The notes beneath the pieces are model-generated. The model was not told the origin of the DNA, searched no databases, and worked only from the letters and a program-made list of their open reading frames with translations. A DNA stretch of 64,000 nucleotides from Rhinopomastus cyanomelas (Eukaryota; Chordata; Aves; Bucerotiformes; Rhinopomastidae). Within the stretch, counting starts at the first letter, position 1. Each line of letters opens with the position of its first letter. Positions 38,401 through 50,400 of the stretch are shown piece by piece. Location of the stretch: the NCBI GenBank assembly GCA_013400115.1, contig VXBP01008606.1:1442528-1506527 (forward strand), given 5' to 3'. The position numbers were made by a program, and so were the translations under genes.

Positions 38401-41400
38401 CCTTCACTGCTCATGAGTGCCAGAAGCAAGTTTCCTCTAACCAGTGGAATCAAAGAACAACAGGTTTGTAAAGACAAAAGTGAGAGGCCTCATCGTTAAA
38501 TGGAAGCATTTCTCAGACTGGTTCTGTATTTGTGCCCAGAATCACAGAACATTAGGGATTAGAAGGGACCTCAAATGATCATCCAGTCCAGTCCCCTCAA
38601 AGATTTAGTTTCCCAGAGGGAACATAACATGGCCTTGGCATCAGCCTGATGCATTATGAATATAGCTTGTGTTCAGTTTACCCTGCTTAAAAAAATTCCT
38701 GATCCTCATCTCTGTAAGTAAAGGGAAGAATCCTGAGTGGTCAGTGAAGGACAAGCTGTCCCTGCAAGTCTCAGTTCAGCTCGGAGCAGCTCCATCACCT
38801 TCCTGAGGTTTCAGCTGCTGTGTAGGAGCAGCCCATCAGCCCTGACTGTACAGGACTGCTTCAGCTGGAAAAGTTCCAGAGTGGAAACACTCCAATCTCC
38901 TGTTTTTTATTGATTTCAGTGGGAAGCTGATCCTTGCCTATCCTCCTGCACCCCAAGAAGGGACCCAGTAGTGCAGGGCAGGAGGGTGGGAGGAGGCTGC
39001 TGCCCACAACCTCTGCCCACTGAGCCACAGCTGCCACAGGCAGGGAACCACATGTGTCACCCCCTCCAGATGTGAAAGCTCCAGCGGGTGTGAAGAGAGA
39101 TAGAGATATTCAAATACAACTGCAAATGAAAAATTAGAGACTGACATAGCTTTACAAGCTGAGTTTTCTGTGGACACAGGAGGATTTCACCATAGTTTTA
39201 GATCAAGAACAAATCAGAATAACATTCAAAAACGTTAACAGGTCATCAACAACCCTCTTGTTGAGTTATAGTTCAGATCTTGATTGTAACATGTGATATG
39301 AAGAATTGCACTGTTCACGCTCATCTTCCTGTCAAATTTATTCAGAGGAACAAATGTTTTGAGTTATTTCAAACTATAACATCAATGGACACAGTGAAGA
39401 AATACTTATGTCAAAGCCATCTAGGGATCAGTGACAGAATGAGGAATCTGCCTACCTTGTCTTCAGAATCACTTTTGGCTTCAGCTTTGCTTGGGGAGAC
39501 CTTAAATGTATTTGAGAAAACAGTCACATCAAATCAGTGCTTTAAAAGATGTAAAAGACCATATATGGTAAAAGACCTTAGAACAAGGGTGAAAAAAGTA
39601 CAAATATGACTTTCTCCACCCCCCACATGAGAGAATGTGTAGTATAAATGTTTTGAAAGTAACTTAAAATTACCAGTTAAATAAAAAATATCCGGACAAA
39701 AGCTATAGTAATTCAAGTTTATAGTCAAGTAATCCATAAAAAATAAGTTTTAGAGATACTACAAAATAAAGTTTCATCATGAAGAAAATCCTTAAGATGG
39801 CTAAATATTTCCAGGTATACAAGTATCTACACAAAGGTTTCCAGAGGAGATCATCACCATTTGATAACCATGCTGTACCTATCCTTCTGAATATTACCCT
39901 CAAGTATTCTCTAACACATCTGTTTGACTGCATCACATCTCAGTGCCTGCAGCAGCAAACATCACATTGAGCTCAACATACCCACGTGGGCCTTTTATAA
40001 GCAACCCAAAGCCTAACCTAGAATGGAAAGGAAAGGTGAGGGCTTACCAGTGTTTTAAGGAAACTCATGACTGAGTTATCTACTGCAGCAGTCTGCTGGA
40101 GCTTGTCTTGTTTTCCCTCTGCCTTTTCAGGCTGTTCAGCACTGCAACCGTTGACACCTGCCGAGTCCTGCTGAAGGTCTTTTTGGTTGCAGTCATCTAT
40201 CACCTAAAAAGAAGGGGGCAGAGTTTCTTCAGTCCCAGCCTGACTTCCAGTGGAATGCAAAAGTAGCATTTGTGACTTGCATTATGTTGCTCAGAGAGTC
40301 ACAACCCTAATTCCAACCATACTTGTCCAGCCTACGCGTTCAGAACAATTGAGCGTTTGTACCTCTCTTTTCCCTCTCTTCTAATATATTCAGCATCAGC
40401 CCTTGGTTGGAGGAACATTGTTCTCAGCGACCAAGTATAACAAACACAAGTAAAGTTGTACGCAGCATCCCAAACAACATCCCTTTTCTCTTTTCCAAGC
40501 TGAACCAGTGAACAGGATCAAGTGCTGACATTTTGGCCTTTGATGGCTCAGTGTCTGGTTGTACCACAGAGATTGCTTCTGATATTCTGTATTTTGCAAT
40601 TCCAGAGATAACTGACCTAGCAAACACAAACATGGTACAGATGAAAAGGGGGGGGTGGGGGGGTGGAAAGTAGCAACACAAAGGAATTCTTCCAAGCCAG
40701 ATGGAGCTGCCTCCTCTCTTCCTGGAATTCAGAGCCCCAAAATAGTTTTCCAGCACTTGTGCTCTCTCAAGTATGGAATATTAACTTACTGAGTTTCTGT
40801 TGAAACACCTAATCAAGGTCTGTTTTTTAAACAAATATTCTTGGAGAAGTATTTTCACCCTTCTAAGGTGAATTTTCTCCCCCATTCTAGCCACATTTAC
40901 TCGGAGACTGCTCAGATAAAGCCACCACAACCATTGTGCAGCAGTTTGAGACAAGTCCTCATGTCCCATTCAGCATTTGTTTTTTGAATATTTAAAGGCA
41001 CATCTGAGTAGCAATGAGTCTGTTCCGAGTGATCCTATCTGGCTGCGTTGGAAGTGCAAGGCTGGATCTGTCAGTTATTGAAGTAAATGGTCCTTATCCA
41101 ATGGTGGCATTGCCTTTGGTAGAGGATCTGAAGCATCACTGAATGCACAGCCATAGCAGTGCCATAGTTCTGCTGAAGAAGGTAGAAGCTGCAGGTATAC
41201 TTAGGCAGCAGCACACATCTGATCACTTAGGAAACAGTGACCAGAGAAGTAGTTGTTTGGATACATGTGGAAGAAATTCACAGTGAGGGTGACAGAGCAC
41301 TGGAAGGGACTGCCAGGGGGGTTGTGGAGTCTCCTTCTCTGGAGACGTTTGAAACCCGCCTGGACATGTTCCTGTGCAGCTTGGTCTAGGTGATCCTGTT

Positions 41401-44400
41401 CTGACAGGGGGACTAGACTAGATGATCTTTTGAGGCCAATTCCAATCAAGATAGAAATAAAACTGATGAGCCTGTTCAGGTGTCTCCAGTAAACAGCGTC
41501 TTTGAATCACTGCTCTCAATAACTGCCTGAAGGTTCAAATGGCACAAAGGGTTTTTTCCCCAATCTGCCAATCAGACAAAGTTCAGTGACATTTTTACTA
41601 GGCAGAGTGAAACTAAAATTGCACTCTTGAGACACTTTCCCGTATACTGGGTGATTAAAAACCCCACAATACTGATAGATTTTGCAGAGGGCAATGGTTC
41701 TGTAAGTCACTGAAGGAAGGAGTAGACTATTGATATATAAATGTTTTAAAACAGAGAGCTAAGACAGCATCAGGAAAGATGAGCCTGGAGTAGTCTCCAC
41801 ACAGACTGTAAAGAGTTAAAATACAAATGGTTTATTTGCAAGAACAGGCTTCTGTCTAATTCTCCACCCACTGTTTTCCAAGTTTACCCAGAAAGTAACA
41901 CAGCACAGTGGTTCAGAGTGCTTCAACAGGCTATTTAGAAGTTTCTTACAAGGGTCTAACATACCACTTTGTCCAGCTGCCAGTTATGGGGCAGAGTGGC
42001 TCCAAGAACAATATGTCCCGTGCAGAACATGTGTGGCCATGCCAGCTCCAGCAGCCCTGCTCTGGGGGATGCCATCTAGAGAGCTCTGCCTGTATGAAAA
42101 ATGTTGGCTCTATTTCAGATATTACATGGGCAACAAAGGCATGAGACGAGAGACCAGAGAGGCACGAGGCAGAAGAGCTGTTGCTAGACCTTCATAACTG
42201 CAGTACTTGATGCTCTCAAACAAAAATAAGTAACCTGGGGATATTTTTAATGTAATTTTTTTTCACCCCTGCACAGAAGCCTCAGCTGTGGCACTGGGCT
42301 GCATTCAGTCTAGAAGAAGGAAACTTTTGCAGCTAACATCTGTTAGCGGCAGCAGCAGAGGTGACAGGTACCACCACTGGCTCAACTAGCTCTTGCCCAG
42401 CTATCTCACTGCCCTTCAAAAGTGAAAGATTGCAGAGCTGGAGCACATTGGCATCTAGAAATCCTTGAACTCCAACTTGCAGAGCACAAATGCATCCCAT
42501 AATGACCCACTACTGCACAGGGAAACCTACTCCAGGGTTCTCAAGCCAAGGAGATACCACTCAGAGCTAGACTTTGATGGAGCAGATGCAGGCCATCAGC
42601 ATGTAAATCAGGGAGATATAATGTAGAATCCTACAACGTCACACTTTCAGAGCCATAGTCCAACAACCACAAAAACCTGTGTTTTTGCTCACTGCAAAAC
42701 ATGCTGAGCAAAACCCAGGAGGCAAATGAAGAAAGAAAACAGGGGAAATTCAGCATTAAAATGTAAGATACGGTGTAAACGTTCAATTCATTTCCTTCAG
42801 GAGCCAAATTTCAGGGTAATAAACACTTTAAATACTTCTAATGCAGTTTCAGTTCAGTCATTACAAAAACATATCAAAAGAATGTATTCCTGCCAGCACT
42901 TTTGTTTGTATGAATCATGGCTCAGTGAAACATTTCAGGCATATAATTTATCTTTTCTTTGGCTTACATAGTAAATGCTTCATGAATTCATGAATTCTGT
43001 CCTTGTTTTAATTATGCTGTGCTCTGAATGTAGTTTTGTAGACCACAAAAATAAAGAGTGGTTCACCAAACACAGAATGTTTGTGCAGCTCTTAAGCTAT
43101 AACTGTGGAGCCTCTCTCTTACTTACCAGCAACGTTGTTTGTTTTGTGTTGGCACTCAATTCAGGGAAACTTTGCTTTGCTTTTAGCTTTTATAGATACT
43201 ACCAGTCATAATCCACCCCAAAAAGAGAAAAAAGAAAAAAGAAACTGTTGGCAGCAATATCTGAATTTTTAGTATGATTATTTGGTAACAGTTTGTAGTT
43301 ACTACAGTAACAGCAGTTAAATTAGATTTGGTCATTCTCCCATCCTACATGAGAACTAGCAACTTCAGAGGGAACAGAAGGCAACTGTGCTGCAAGGCAA
43401 AGCCACAGCCTTTGTTTTAGAAATGGAGTTAAAGTAAGTTTGCAACATACTAAAAGCATTTAGTTGATATTTTTTTTCCCCATAAAAAGTCCTTAACTCC
43501 TCTCTGTCCCAAGCACATCCTCCTTTTCCTATCTGAAAAATGAAAGGTAAAATGCATAGCCCAGAAATGCAAGAGGAAAGTTAAAATTTCTCTCTCCCCT
43601 GTGCTGCAGCTCTGCCGCCCATTTACACTGAGCAACACAAACACCAATTTTGAGAGTCCTCAAAGGTTTTTGGGTGGTAAAGTCTAAGCACATGTGTAAA
43701 AGATGTACAGGCACTATTGTTAAACAGGACACCTGTCCTGCAGCAGGTCTCTGGGTGCCATAAAGCTGCTGTGTGGTCTGGGAACCTGCAAACACACCAA
43801 ACACAACCCACAGCTGATGAGCAAGAGTCTGGGATTGTCAGATTATTCCCATCCATGAGGTTCAGGATGTGCAGAGATATAAGGTGAAGACTGGGAAAGC
43901 ATTCAAAATTAATAAGAAGGCTCAGTGTTACTGGTATAAAGCAGCTTAATCTGAACAAACCATGCTTCTAGTGTCTGCCTGAACTGGCAGAATTAGATTC
44001 AGATTATCTTGTCCTACCCTTGGTGGTTCCTCATTACAAACATTTACTTGAGCTTCTCCAACAGCACAGTTTGCTACCAGAAAAATGTTTAACTTGAACT
44101 TTTGGTTAAAGCTACTTCAGAACGTGACTTCATTAGAATTTCACTCTACTGTTTCAGCAGCAGAGCTGTGACCTTTCACACTGTAATTGATGATTGCAGC
44201 AAAACAGGAAATGATGGATTTTGTGTTTGGCTCTAAAGGTACCAATTCTTACAAGCACAGTAAAAGCTACCTGTGGGAGTGCTGAAATCTTCAGTTTTGT
44301 GAGCTACAAACAGAAGTGCCAGTATGCACTGAATAGATTAATCATTCTGAATCATTCACTCTCTACTGTTCGTGCAGCAAATTACTTTCTGCTAGGTCGA

Positions 44401-47400
44401 GATACAGCTAGAGCAGACACAGCTACCTGAAATACTAGTGGTGGGGGCTGCTTCTGAAGGGAAGTGGTAAAAAACACAGCAGTTTAGTCCCACAAACAAA
44501 CCTTCAGAAAAATATTTCAATTTAAGTTTAGGCAAGAAATGCAAATGTTTCCTCTGAGGAGGCACAGAGTAGAGAAGAAAGGTAGAAGAACAGAAACTGA
44601 AGACGCTTTTTGGGACAACCTGCCATGTCATCAGTTTAAGCATAGAGCACCCTGTGAACTCCATTCAACACAATTCAAAGCATTAGAAAACATCTGCAGT
44701 CTTATTTGTAAGCCTGAACTAGGCCATTAAGAACATCTACTATGAAAACAGCATTTACAGGTAGACTTTTATGGGGGGGAGGCCTTGAAGCCAGTTTCTC
44801 CCCCCTGTTCCTGACCTTGAAGAGGATTTGAGTTAGAACTCCACCAGAACTAATAAGAGTTATACCACATCCCCATCCAATGGATGGGCTTTTTCAGTAG
44901 TTAATTACCTGAAAATTAATCCTATAGTATTTTGGCTGTTATCAAATTTTGCCAGAAATGTGAAATCTAAACTCAATTCTGTTTTCAGCTCCTTTCTTTG
45001 ATTAGTGTGTTCTCAGATAAGTTACTTAAAAATTATAATATTCTTAAACATTCTTATAAGAAGCATCACTTTTTTCAACCTTTAAAATAAGTTGTAAGGG
45101 ACCACATTTCCTCTACTTAAAATAAAGTCACGTAGCTCAGAGTACAAGAATGGCTACTGCATAATATTCTTTATTCTGCTATGCAACAAGCAGCTGTGGC
45201 TCAGCAGTGACTATTTTAAGAAGAGCAAAAAACCTGCTAAAGAGCTTTTTCATAAACCATCCAGTGTCAAATTCTAAGCTCCTAAAGCATAAGAAAACGT
45301 TACTTCCAGGTATTTTTGCTTTCATATGTAGCTGGCTGCTATTCATCATCCTGGCAGTTGGAACATGAACACAGCTGTCTTGCCCAAGTTTTCAGAGTGA
45401 CTGTAGACTGGAGGTCAGGTGCCAGCCCTTAGCCATGAGACAGACATCAGAGCTATCACCACTCCACCACAGGTTCTTCTCCCAAACCTCTATCCAGTCA
45501 CCCCTGTGGGGTGTTACCTGTTAAGAGCAACACAACTCATTCACACAGCCATCACAACACCAAGTTGTCCGGAGCTATTAATACTTCTAAGAGGTTTCAT
45601 TAAGAGTGAAATGGGTATTCCTACTCAAGCACTTGCCTTCCCCTGTGGGACACTGCTTGATGTGTTCTGTAATCCAGCAGCCTCTCTCGCAGTGATGCGC
45701 CCGTCCAGAAGGTCTGAAGGCTGCCTTTCCTCCTGGGTATCAACTTGTGTTTTACTCCTTTCGTTTCTCTTCTCCAGTTTGAAGATTCTGTCAAAGAAGT
45801 TTCCTTGCTTTGGCTCTGAGGCAGCTACATCCTCTCTCTCAGGTGTCACTGATGCCGCGAGTTCAACGTCCTGAACTGATGCTGCTGCTGGGGCCCGGCT
45901 CAGGTTTTTATTTGTGCCTTTCTCCTGCACAGCTGCTACAGGATCCTCTGCCCTGTCACTTGGGGCTTTGTTCACTCCAGGCGCCTCCGAGCTGACATCA
46001 AGTTTCGCCGATCCAACTGATGAATCTGTAGCTGGATCTTCAGTACGCCCTGGTACAGACCATAAAAACGAAAAGACAGAGCGGGATTTTGCAGATGGCA
46101 GAGCGTTCCTGGCAGTACTCCCGAGACTCTGCCCGCCTGCTTTGGGAACAGGGCTCTGCTCCATTGTCTTCGGGGAAGAAACAGCCACATTATCCTGTGC
46201 AACACTTGCCTTTGCATCCACTACAAACAGAAGCATAAAACAGCAATTATCCAGCATGGCAAAGTAGTTTTACTGGTTGTACAATTAATCATGGAGACCC
46301 TGCTCTTTAATAAACTCATGCTGAAAAGTGGAGCATCAGGGAGGACCATACAAAGTGCAGCTTGTTTAGAGACCCCTTTATCTTCCTGTGCTGCCACTCA
46401 TCTAACAGACCTGCCCTGTCATTCCTTGTTGAAGTTTGTGCAAACTTTATGCTCTCCATAGCCCCATTCCCAGGTGCCCAAATCAGATAAGAGCCCAGGT
46501 TTTTGCCTACTTAGCCCAGTGGACTTGTTAAGGAACATTTACCTTCCAATTAAAATCAAAGAAGCAATATAAAAAAACCCCAACAAATCAATCAAGCCTG
46601 AGACAAAGATATATGTTAATACATTACACGTTCCTCTGTCAGAGCTAAATTGGAAAAAAGAATGGAAACTACAAGGTCTGATGTTTCCTGGCTTGCCAGG
46701 CTCCACAGGGCTTTGCAGTCATAACCCATTTCATTCATTTTTCCACAGCTGTTCCTTGCCTTGCTGCCTACTCTCCATAGCATAGTTTCTATTTCAACTC
46801 TACTGTCTGCAGCTCAGTTTAAGCATGATTTGAACACTGATAAGGCACATCTGAGACAAGATTCTTATCCTTACATTTCTGACTCTTTTTACCCACAAAC
46901 ATTATGGCTTTTAAACAAACTTCCCTGTCTTCCTGTTCTCCCCCCTCACATTCTCATAAATAATTCTCCCTTGTGTGCACACACAACCCACACACTCTAC
47001 ATGTGAAAATAAGGTATGTTTTATGATTCCCTATTACAATGGCACTTTGATAATGTAGATGAGGTGAAAATACCTAATGCTAATCTAATACTGTAGTGCA
47101 GACAGGAGGGGGAGGCTCTTGCTTTACAGACGATTGAAAAAAAGAAAGTTTCCTGTATTTGTTTTGTGAATGGGAGGCTGAATCACAGACTATGTGGTGT
47201 GAAACCCCAGAGAACAAGAGGAGGTTTGTTGGGAGGTAAATCTTGCAGCTCCCCCTCAGCTCGAGCTTCTGTTCCTTACTTTGACTAGAATATATCCCCC
47301 ATTTCCCTGTCAATCATCATTCCAGATTTCAAGGATGAATTTAGATCTACTTAATTATAACTGTGAGAAGCTGACAGTCTCAGAATGACTTGTTAAATTA

Positions 47401-50400
47401 GAATTTTTATATTGTCAGTTTGAGTGAAAAATTGAAATTATTTCAAATTAGAATTGTAACAGCCTAGTCAATATTATGCTCTTCACGTTTTACTTTCATG
47501 GAAATAAAACCCCAGACACCAACAAAACTTGACTGAAATGTCTGTCTCCCACATTACAGATCCTCAGCACTCATTTATTTTTTTTTAAATTCCTTTTTAA
47601 GACAAGGAAAGCAGAACATTTTTAGATCACAGCTTTCAAAACTACTACTTTGCTTTTCACAGCAAAATTACTCCAGGTTTCCACCTCCTCCCAGGATTTT
47701 GCGTAGCCCCACACATCAGCAGGCACCATAAACCATGTGGGCACAATCTGTATCCATTTGTGTCCTCCTGGGCACATCCCCGGGCAATGCAGGAGGTGAT
47801 GCAGAGCATCCAGCTGTGACATCCCCTTCCCTATGCCCTTAACTCAGTGACTGAGAGTCCCCACAGGAGCCTTGTTTCACAGCTCAGGGTTTGTCCTGAC
47901 TAGCAGGAGGTGGGACCTTCTATAAACCCAGGGGATGAGAAGTGCTGGAGCATTCCAGCATGAACATCAAGTGACCTGACCGAGATGCCAGCAATAGAGG
48001 CAACAGCTGACATAGGGCTGCAGTTGCAGGATTCACAACAGGAATTTTACCTGGGGATCTGGCTCCTAACTCCTCTACTTCTGACGTTTTTAATCTGACA
48101 TAATCTTTCTTATTGTGTTTTGGGCATATGAAAAACCACAGAGGAGCCAGCACGCCTCAGTACAACCTATTCTGTCCAGATAATTAGGTTTTTACTTCTT
48201 TGTGTGCAGTCTATTGGAGAAAATGCTTTCCCTAGAGTCTCTGCTACTATTCATGTAAAGAAATAACTCACACTGGCAAGAATACTATTCTCCAATATTT
48301 CACAAACAAGTATTTCAACATACTGACGTGCAAAGAGAGGCTGCAAATAAGCAGATACAAACCCTCTTATTTAGCTATTCTGTCAGGACACTACGATCAG
48401 TTCTAGTTTTCTAAGCCTCCTGAAGCACTAAATGAAAAAGAACTGAAGAACAAACTTCTAATTATAGTTGGAAACTTGGGAAGGAAGCAAAAAGCAAACC
48501 CTTCCCCAGCTAAAGAAAGCAGAAACAATATCCATTGGAAAATAATTGTAATAGATGCTGAACTTCTGCTTTATGTAAGAGATAAAAAGTTAAACACAGG
48601 AAAACTGTCTTTAGTGTAAAAATAGGAATACAAGCTCATCATTAAGAAAACCACCCAAACAAAAAGTAGCCCACAAACCTATCAAGCTCCTTTTATCTCT
48701 AATTATCATGGGAGGAATGAAAGACCTGGAACATATCATCAGCATGAGCCCTGCAGTTTGTCTCTCATGTCAAAACAGCTCAAACTATTTCAGAGAACCT
48801 CTGCTCTGGCACCAGGCAAAGTAGATCCCATCACCAGTGCAGAGATGCTGCTGTGGCAGCTGAATAGAGGAGTTTGACTCGTGCCACATTCACAGCAAAC
48901 TGCAGGAGAAAGCTTTGAAATGGCAGTATTTGGATGAGAAGTGCAGGATAGTTTTGTTTCTAAAGAAACTCAGAAGTATTATTCTTTCCAAAATTATTCC
49001 ACAGCCTAGAGGGAGAATTAGGAATAGAAGCAAAACTCCTAGATTCTGGTCCAGGTCTGCAAGTAGATTAAAGCCTCTCACTGTGAATGAGATTAATAAC
49101 CTCTCTGAAACTAAAATCAATATGCAATTTACAGCACTGCTGCGAGATTGCATTTCTTACTGCTACTACACAGGCATCTTCCTTTCAAGTATTTAACAAA
49201 ACACAGTCACAATAAGGAAGATTTGTCCTTCCCTTTAAACACTGGAAGTGTTTAAAGGCTTTAGCTGAACAAAGTCCCTGTTCTGCAAGACCATCCTCCA
49301 AACAAGGGTACTTTTTCTGAAAATTGCTAGATTAGGGCAGCACTTTCCCTCGACTTACAAGAAAGACTGGACAAAGAAGAGTAGTGGTTTGTGCAATGTT
49401 ACGTCGATACCATTTCATTGCTCATAAGTAATTGCTGACAGACTTTCTCCTGCTTCCTTTCATATCCTTGATTTCGGCATTTTAAGCACTTCCATAGGCT
49501 GAGGCTGGAGAACAGCACTGTGTTTGCTGACACTGAATGGACCAAGGCTGCAGAATTAGCACTCACTTTTAAAAAGCAAGTGCTTAGTTTCGAGTAGATA
49601 GAGCCAGCAAATCATAATGGACAAAACCTTAAGGCAAGCAGAGCCTTAGGCTGACCATGTGAGCTGCAAAACTGACTCTGCAGGTATGGATTTCTGTTCC
49701 TTGTGGGACCTCATGCACTCCAAACACCACGGACAGGCAGCAGAGCTCTGACAGCCTTGATGCAGAGTCCCTTGAGCAAAGCACCCATTTCTCTTGTGTT
49801 TGGGACCAAGAAGCAGCACTCAACCAGAGAGAAAGGCAGATGTGGGCAGGAATCCTGAGGACGTGACTGATAGAAGTTCAGAACCATGAGTCCAACAGAA
49901 ATTAAAAGGCTGCCTGGGCTGTTGTCAGCTGATTTGCTTTTGCTGATCAGTGGGAATATACCCAGACTTCAGCCCCGTGCACATAACAGATGGCAGCCAA
50001 ACTCCCACAAGTGGGACCAAAAGGAATTCTGTCCAGCACTCCCAGACTGCCTCCCTCCCTGCTTCGCCATAACCTGATTTACTCTGAAGTTCACACTGCT
50101 CTTTTTACTCCTGCAGCAGCCTAAGCCACGCACTAGGTAGGCATCTATTTTTGTTGTTCAATTTGCTCAAGTTAAATCTTTATGCTTTCTAAAAAAATGC
50201 TCCTAGTCTGATCACTAGTCTGATTTCAGCAGTTCTGTGCACCCTTGTGGCTGAGATACATAGGGACCATATAAACTCCAGTCCTGTGATGTCTTACATT
50301 GGCAGCTTCTCACCTCCTGCCATTTATCCTGCTGACTCATTCATAGTGCATGCAATTTTTAGCTGTTAAATGAGGAACAACATGAACTGGCAAGGTCTTC

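Larger units (their letters stand above)
40204..45636 (-). other. BCAS1: BCAS1 intron 3 (GC-AG intron)
   Basis: This 5.4 kb intron has a GC donor (GCAAGT at 45636-45631, minus strand) and a ttctttttag acceptor. It contains a G-run (40648-40666, plus strand) and a CR1 at 41276-41447. The rest is unique sequence. Several strong GT donor look-alikes (for example GTAAGT near 40783 and near 43122) have no matching acceptor or frame. Confidence 0.85.

Noticed and set aside
40784..40813. 30-nt phase-0 interval (TLIRCFNRNS) with a GTAAGT donor in intron 3
   Set aside because: Poor acceptor, hydrophobic peptide, and exons 3 and 4 already join seamlessly in the protein.
43085..43175. Strong GTAAGT donor preceded by an open frame (ANTKQTTLL)
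   Set aside because: No usable acceptor lies upstream, only A-rich sequence, and it falls between two exons that join directly.
45419..46267. Long plus-strand frames opposite BCAS1 exon 3
   Set aside because: They are shadows of the real minus-strand coding exon.
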